This document shows positions 24,010 to 27,417 of a stretch of 27,417 nucleotides of DNA, piece after piece. Each line of letters begins with the position of its first letter. The first letter of the stretch is position 1. The notes beneath the pieces are model-generated. The model searched no databases and had not been told where the DNA came from. It saw only the letters and a list, made by a program, of their open reading frames with translations. The translations under genes were made by a program, and so were the position numbers. Origin of the DNA: a virus; the IMG/VR virus record IMGVR_UViG_3300042564_003245, positions 1 through 27,417 of that record; one strand, written 5' to 3'.

Positions 24010-25256
24010 TATAGATTACCCGTTAATCTTTCACACCAACCTTTGCTGGTTGAGAAGGGCCAAACAACCCAATAAGATGGTTTAGTTTCGGTTTGGAACT
24101 CTCTCCAAACTTTACCGTAACCATCAGGATCATTCATGATACGAGCAATTTCCGATTTGTCAGCATCTTTTCTAAACAAGGTTTCATCATTTGGTCCGTG
24201 GAATGCTACCACCCAAAACTCATAATCCTTCTCAGGTACAGATCCATAATTTACGTCAATACAGTGTTTAAATACCGAAGCAAAGTTTTTCTTCCACTCC
24301 TCTTCTGTTTCATAGTTGTATGGGTTGGGTGGGTAATGTTTGTCAAGTGTGTATTGTTGAACCGCTCTTTTTTCAAAAAGAAGTCCTGAGTATTTTTCAT
24401 AATCTCTTAAACTTCTCTCAGCTCCAAATCCATATAGACCATCGTGACCTTCCTGATCCAAACCGTCCATTCCAAATAGTTTTCTATTTAAAAGGTGTGA
24501 TTTGTTATTTCTATCAACCCATTTTTTGTCGTCATCCCATTGTTTAGTTCTTCCTTTACGTGTGTATTCGTGCCAAATCAAAACCTTGTGTGGGTGAAAC
24601 AAATCGTATCCCCAAGTATATGCCCGAGCCGCGATAGATATTTCCTCACCATGGAAATAATATTCAGGATTGTGTTGAACTTCGGTGGAGAACTGACCGA
24701 GAGTAAATGCATAGTGGGCAGAATAGAATCTAGCGGGTACTGGTTCTTTCATATCCTTCCAACCAGGAATCGTTTCAGGTAGGAAAAATACAGCACCTTC
24801 AGGGATAAAACGATCAAAAACCATTCTCCAAGGTTCTTGTATTCTTGCTTGGGGATCGTTATCAGGATCAAATGATGATACATAACCTGTAAGAAGTGGT
24901 TTTTTATGCCCTTTCTTTTGAAGTTGTTTGACCATCTTAATCATTTCGTCATCCCAATTTGGTGCGAAACGCATATGTGAATCAATTTGAAGGGTATATT
25001 CCTCTCCTTGGTAAAGTTGTTGAACTAAGTTTCTCGCCCAACAAACACCCTCAGCCTCTTCATGTGGGATGTTCAAGATGCGAAACCGAGAATCTTTTTC
25101 GTACTCAGTTAAATCGTCAAATTTATCATCAGGGTGAAACTGTCTTGCAACTCCGATTCTTAAGTTTTTGGGTCTCTTAGCGTTTTCCAACATATTCTTA
25201 ATCGTGTGAATAAGTTGGGGGTCACGATATGACGCGATTTGAACAAATATTTTCAT
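24009..25256 (-). CDS. GlcNAc-transferase-like glycosyltransferase (PF11397/GT60 type)
   Basis: This 415-residue protein has the pattern of the UDP-GlcNAc transferase family that includes Dictyostelium Gnt1 (Skp1 hydroxyproline GlcNAc-transferase). The start is IFVQIASYRDPQLIHTIKNM (3-22). Then come GVCWARNLVQQLYQGEEYTLQ (about 70-90), the metal-binding IDSHMRFAPNWDD with D92 and H94, a PEYYFHGEEISIAARAYTWG region (about 198-217), and DLFHPHKVLIWHEYTR. A C-terminal ~130-residue part is helical with many Trp and Lys. Family members attach GlcNAc to hydroxyl amino acids, which makes the upstream Thr/Pro-rich protein an attractive acceptor, though this is inference. It is the first gene of the coupled operon. 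AGAAG lies eight bases before the ATG. Confidence 0.85.
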   Translation of the reverse strand: MKIFVQIASYRDPQLIHTIKNMLENAKRPKNLRIGVARQFHPDDKFDDLTEYEKDSRFRILNIPHEEAEGVCWARNLVQQLYQGEEYTLQIDSHMRFAPNWDDEMIKMVKQLQKKGHKKPLLTGYVSSFDPDNDPQARIQEPWRMVFDRFIPEGAVFFLPETIPGWKDMKEPVPARFYSAHYAFTLGQFSTEVQHNPEYYFHGEEISIAARAYTWGYDLFHPHKVLIWHEYTRKGRTKQWDDDKKWVDRNNKSHLLNRKLFGMDGLDQEGHDGLYGFGAERSLRDYEKYSGLLFEKRAVQQYTLDKHYPPNPYNYETEEEWKKNFASVFKHCIDVNYGSVPEKDYEFWVVAFHGPNDETLFRKDADKSEIARIMNDPDGYGKVWREFQTETKPSYWVVWPFSTSKGWCERLTGNL

Positions 25257-25283
25257 GAAAATCTTCTTTTTCAGAAAAAATAT

Positions 25284-25303
25284 AAAAAATCACAATTTTG
25301 TGA
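25284..25303 (-). terminator. Possible weak terminator between the Pro-rich gene and the sugar operon
   Basis: TCACA/TGTGA forms a 5-bp stem with a 4-nt loop. On the minus strand it is followed by six T and then further T-rich sequence. It is AT-rich and weak, eight bases after the stop at 25311, so partial read-through into the operon is likely. Confidence 0.5.
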
Positions 25304-25310
25304 ATAGAGA

Positions 25311-25667
25311 TTAAGAATTACATCTACCAAGATTAATAATCATACCATCTTCTTGAACTTGGTAGACAACATCATTCATATAATCATGAAAATGTTTACC
25401 TATCAAAGTTTCAAACTCGGTGCATTTTGAATCAGAAAAAACAAAACAACCAAACTCTAACTTAGTACATTTAGTATAAATTGTTAATACTCCTGTATTA
25501 CAAACTTTATTAATATCTTCCTCCAAACCATTCACATTGAATCCATTTGTTACCTCGTTTGGTACAGCACTCGGAGTTGGTTTGGGTGGTTGTGTGTTTT
25601 TTGATGGTGTTGGTGTGGGTATTTTCTTTTTGAATAAAGAAATAAACCAGTTTAATAATTTTTTCAT
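25311..25667 (-). CDS. Small protein with cationic amphipathic N-terminus, Pro/Thr linker and Cys-containing domain
   Basis: This 118-residue protein is not recognised. It begins MKKLLNWFISLFKKK, a short hydrophobic, cationic helix too short and charged for a clear membrane span, but able to lie on a membrane. A linker, IPTPTPSKNTQPPKPTPS (about 16-33), resembles the Thr/Pro stretches of the large neighbouring gene. The C-terminal domain (about 45-118) has five Cys (in NKVCNT, TKCTKL, FGCFVF, SKCTEF and LGRCNS) and strands such as DVVYQVQEDGMIINLG. It may be a surface-associated accessory protein of the virion fibre or a holin-like or inhibitor peptide, which is speculative. A TATTTATA element lies 17 bases upstream of the start. 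A weak hairpin follows the stop. Confidence 0.65.
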   Translation of the reverse strand: MKKLLNWFISLFKKKIPTPTPSKNTQPPKPTPSAVPNEVTNGFNVNGLEEDINKVCNTGVLTIYTKCTKLEFGCFVFSDSKCTEFETLIGKHFHDYMNDVVYQVQEDGMIINLGRCNS

Positions 25668-25683
25668 TGGTTTTTTTTTATTT

Positions 25684-25691
25684 TATAAATA
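25684..25691 (-). promoter_or_regulatory. TATTTATA element between fibre-like gene and Pro-rich gene
   Basis: The minus strand reads ATATTTATAAAATA in the 29-bp gap after the stop at 25697, followed by an A-rich run into the ATG at 25667. It is the same core as before gp13 and other genes. It may drive the small gene and the sugar operon. Confidence 0.4.
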
Positions 25692-25696
25692 TATCC

Positions 25697-27417
25697 TTAA
25701 TAAGGACACCAATAACCGATTGGCGCTAAACAACCTGGTTGGTTACCAGGACAAGTTGGATTCAAACCGGTACCAAAATTAGTGTTGTAGCAACATGAGT
25801 CATCACCAGCAGTTCCACAATAGTAATAATTACTATTCGATGGTTCACTAAGAAGAACTCTTATTTGGTTATTATATAACGAAATATCTGCGATGTCAAC
25901 TCTCAAACTATACCATGTACCTGATACGGGATTTGCTATATTATATACACCGAATGAACAATCACCATCGATACCTGAACCAATAGCCAATCTCAAGTTA
26001 GTGGACGCAGTACCGTTCTGTACATATTTAAATGAAACCATAAAACTATATGATTTAGTTGCGAAGGTATCAGTTGAAACTTCGGGTAAATCATTTCTAT
26101 TTGTTGTCACAGGTAATGCAGCGAGACCGGAAACGCAAGGAACTAAATAAGAAGACCATTCAGTTATATTTTGATTAAGCTGTGATGAACTTATTCCTGC
26201 TATGCTCTCATAGATTGTGATTGTACTACTACCACCGACACAATTACAGTTAGGTGTAACTGTTGGTGTTGGTGTTGTGGTCTTAGTTGGTGTTGGTGTT
26301 GGGGTTCTTGTTTTGGTTGGTGTTACCGTTGGCGTTGGAGTTGCACTCCTTGTAATCGATGGTGTCGGTGTATTGGTAGGCGTCGCCAAAGGTGTTACAG
26401 GGGTTTTACATGAGACTGCTGCAGTACAAGCGGTACAATTGCCATATGGACTACCATCTGCGGTAAAGAGAATATTCCCTTGACCAACAAAATCACCATT
26501 AAATGGAACTTGAGGATATGAGTCAATCTCTACACTAACTATTGTATAACATCTGTTAGTTAAACCTGTGTTTCCTGATAACACCCAAACTTCACCAATG
26601 GTTGTAGGTATTTCTCCTGCTTGTGAATTTAAATATGTTAGTTCGTATATTTGACCAGGATTATTACAACAGTTATCCTGTATGTACAAAGAGTTTAGAG
26701 TATTACTTGGTGTAATAGTTGGGGCTGGTGTATTAGTTGCTGCGGGTGTTGGTGTCGGGGTCGGGCAGAAAGCATCACACGTTGTCGTTCCACAGTTGTT
26801 TCCTGATAAAACTTCATCCACTAAATAAGTTCCTGTATCACCAAGGGTTAGACCTTCAACAAAATAACATTGTCTTCCATCACCAATATTTACAATAACG
26901 GTGTCATTTAAAGAAATTGTGAATCCGACTGACCTAATTTGTACATTCAAAGTTTGTTTATTATCACAACACGAAATTAAATTACCTATGTAGTAATATA
27001 CTGGTGGTGTTTCTGTTGGAGGCGGTGTGGCCGTTGTAGTTGATGTTTGTGTTGGTATTGGTGTTGCAGACACTGAAGAGGTTGGCGTATACGTTGATGT
27101 TGGCGTATTGGTCGGAGTTTCAGTTACGGATGAAGTCGGAGTGAAGGTAGGCGTTACAGTTGATGTTGGCGTATTGGTCGGAGTTTCAGTTACGGATGAA
27201 GTCGGAGTGAAGGTAGGCGTTACAGTTGATGTTGGCGTATTGGTCGGAGTTTCAGTTACGGATGAAGTCGGAGTGAAGGTAGGCGTTACAGTTGATGTTG
27301 GCGTATTGGTCGGAGTTTCAGTTACGGATGAAGTCGGAGTGAAGGTAGGCGTTACAGTTGATGTTGGCGTATTGGTCGGAGTTTCAGTTACGGATGAAGT
27401 CGGAGTGAAGGTAGGCG
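25697..27417 (-). CDS. Mucin-like Thr/Pro/Cys-rich protein, putative virion fibre; N-terminus beyond right edge
   Basis: The frame is open from the right edge to a stop at 25697, at least 573 residues. The GTG at 27073 is internal, since the same frame continues upstream without a stop. From the N-terminal side it has a perfect 22-residue repeat ([20 protein letters not shown] plus TV). Two related Cys-rich beta domains follow ([10 protein letters not shown]... and [13 protein letters not shown]...), joined by [21 protein letters not shown] long Thr/Pro stalk (with [18 protein letters not shown]) comes next, and then a C-terminal domain of about 170 residues ending in six closely spaced Cys and GYWCPY. 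No signal peptide is visible. This build, rigid Thr/Pro stalks between small domains, suits a fibre on the capsid or tail. The many Thr and Ser are candidate O-glycosylation sites for the adjacent operon. I do not recognise a named family. Confidence 0.75.
   Translation of the reverse strand, partial: PTFTPTSSVTETPTNTPTSTVTPTFTPTSSVTETPTNTPTSTVTPTFTPTSSVTETPTNTPTSTVTPTFTPTSSVTETPTNTPTSTVTPTFTPTSSVTETPTNTPTSTYTPTSSVSATPIPTQTSTTTATPPPTETPPVYYYIGNLISCCDNKQTLNVQIRSVGFTISLNDTVIVNIGDGRQCYFVEGLTLGDTGTYLVDEVLSGNNCGTTTCDAFCPTPTPTPAATNTPAPTITPSNTLNSLYIQDNCCNNPGQIYELTYLNSQAGEIPTTIGEVWVLSGNTGLTNRCYTIVSVEIDSYPQVPFNGDFVGQGNILFTADGSPYGNCTACTAAVSCKTPVTPLATPTNTPTPSITRSATPTPTVTPTKTRTPTPTPTKTTTPTPTVTPNCNCVGGSSTITIYESIAGISSSQLNQNITEWSSYLVPCVSGLAALPVTTNRNDLPEVSTDTFATKSYSFMVSFKYVQNGTASTNLRLAIGSGIDGDCSFGVYNIANPVSGTWYSLRVDIADISLYNNQIRVLLSEPSNSNYYYCGTAGDDSCCYNTNFGTGLNPTCPGNQPGCLAPIGYWCPY
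26252..26405 (-). repeat. Low-complexity Thr/Pro-coding repeat
   Basis: The plus strand shows degenerate GTTGGTGTT-type repeats, coding on the minus strand for about 50 residues dominated by Thr-Pro with scattered Ser, Lys and Arg. A shorter block of the same kind lies at 26703-26766. It forms a stalk in the fibre-like protein. Confidence 0.85.
27096..27417 (-). repeat. Perfect 66-bp tandem repeat array, runs off right edge
   Basis: Four full 66-bp units (27096-27161, 27162-27227, 27228-27293, 27294-27359) and a partial fifth of 58 bp to the edge are identical by eye. Each codes for 22 residues of Thr/Pro/Ser/Val-rich sequence on the minus strand, in frame with the fibre-like gene. The total copy number is unknown because the array continues past the window. 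Confidence 0.95.

Noticed and set aside
26217-26483. Plus-strand Val/Gly-rich reading frame
   Set aside because: It is the antisense of the Thr/Pro-coding repeat and has the low complexity expected from that.
25697-27073. GTG at 27073 as the start of the fibre-like gene
   Set aside because: The same frame stays open upstream to the window edge with the same Thr/Pro-rich character, so the true start lies outside.
27096-27417. CRISPR-like array
   Set aside because: The 66-bp units are directly adjacent without spacers and are in frame with a long coding region, so they are coding tandem repeats.

Overview
The window is part of the genome of a T4-like contractile-tailed bacteriophage (myovirus), most likely from an uncultured aquatic phage. 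The evidence is a run of recognisable T4-type virion genes (neck gp13, sheath stabiliser gp15, tail sheath gp18, tail tube gp19, a gp26/gp51-type baseplate chaperone) and a family B DNA polymerase (gp43-like). The DNA is AT-rich, genes are packed tightly, and most start codons lack a Shine-Dalgarno sequence. The last point fits a Bacteroidota host, but that is an inference.

Layout. Positions 1-8257 (minus strand) hold the tail block. In transcription order these are sheath, terminator, a HAD phosphatase, tail tube, terminator, PF12322-type chaperone with an out-of-frame C-terminal extension, probable tape measure protein, and an unidentified protein that runs off the left edge. Positions 8381-8584 (plus) encode a small ribbon-helix-helix-like protein. 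Positions 8581-10139 (minus) encode a gp15-like protein and a possible gp14-like neck protein. Positions 10228-15021 (plus) encode an SNF2-family helicase, a manganese-type superoxide dismutase fused to a nuclease-like domain, gp13 and a small unknown. Positions 15008-18570 (minus) encode a small HsdS-like protein, DNA polymerase and a possible baseplate or fibre domain protein.

Positions 18589-25256 (minus) form a translationally coupled five-gene operon for building and decorating sugars: a GlcNAc-transferase-like enzyme, a sulfotransferase, a NodU/TobZ carbamoyltransferase, an HtrL/YibB-like glycosyltransferase, and a three-domain FkbM methyltransferase-HtrL-glycosyltransferase fusion. Directly upstream (25311-27417) are a small Pro-rich protein and a large Thr/Pro/Cys-rich protein. 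The latter carries perfect 66-bp tandem repeats and runs off the right edge.

The most interesting reading is that the Thr/Pro-rich protein is a mucin-like virion fibre and that the adjacent operon glycosylates and caps it with methyl, carbamoyl and sulfate groups. Other highlights are a candidate +1 (or -2) frameshift in a T4-type tail chaperone, the superoxide dismutase fusion, and a recurring TATTTAT element just upstream of many genes. In the sense direction that element is the reverse complement of the T4 late promoter core.
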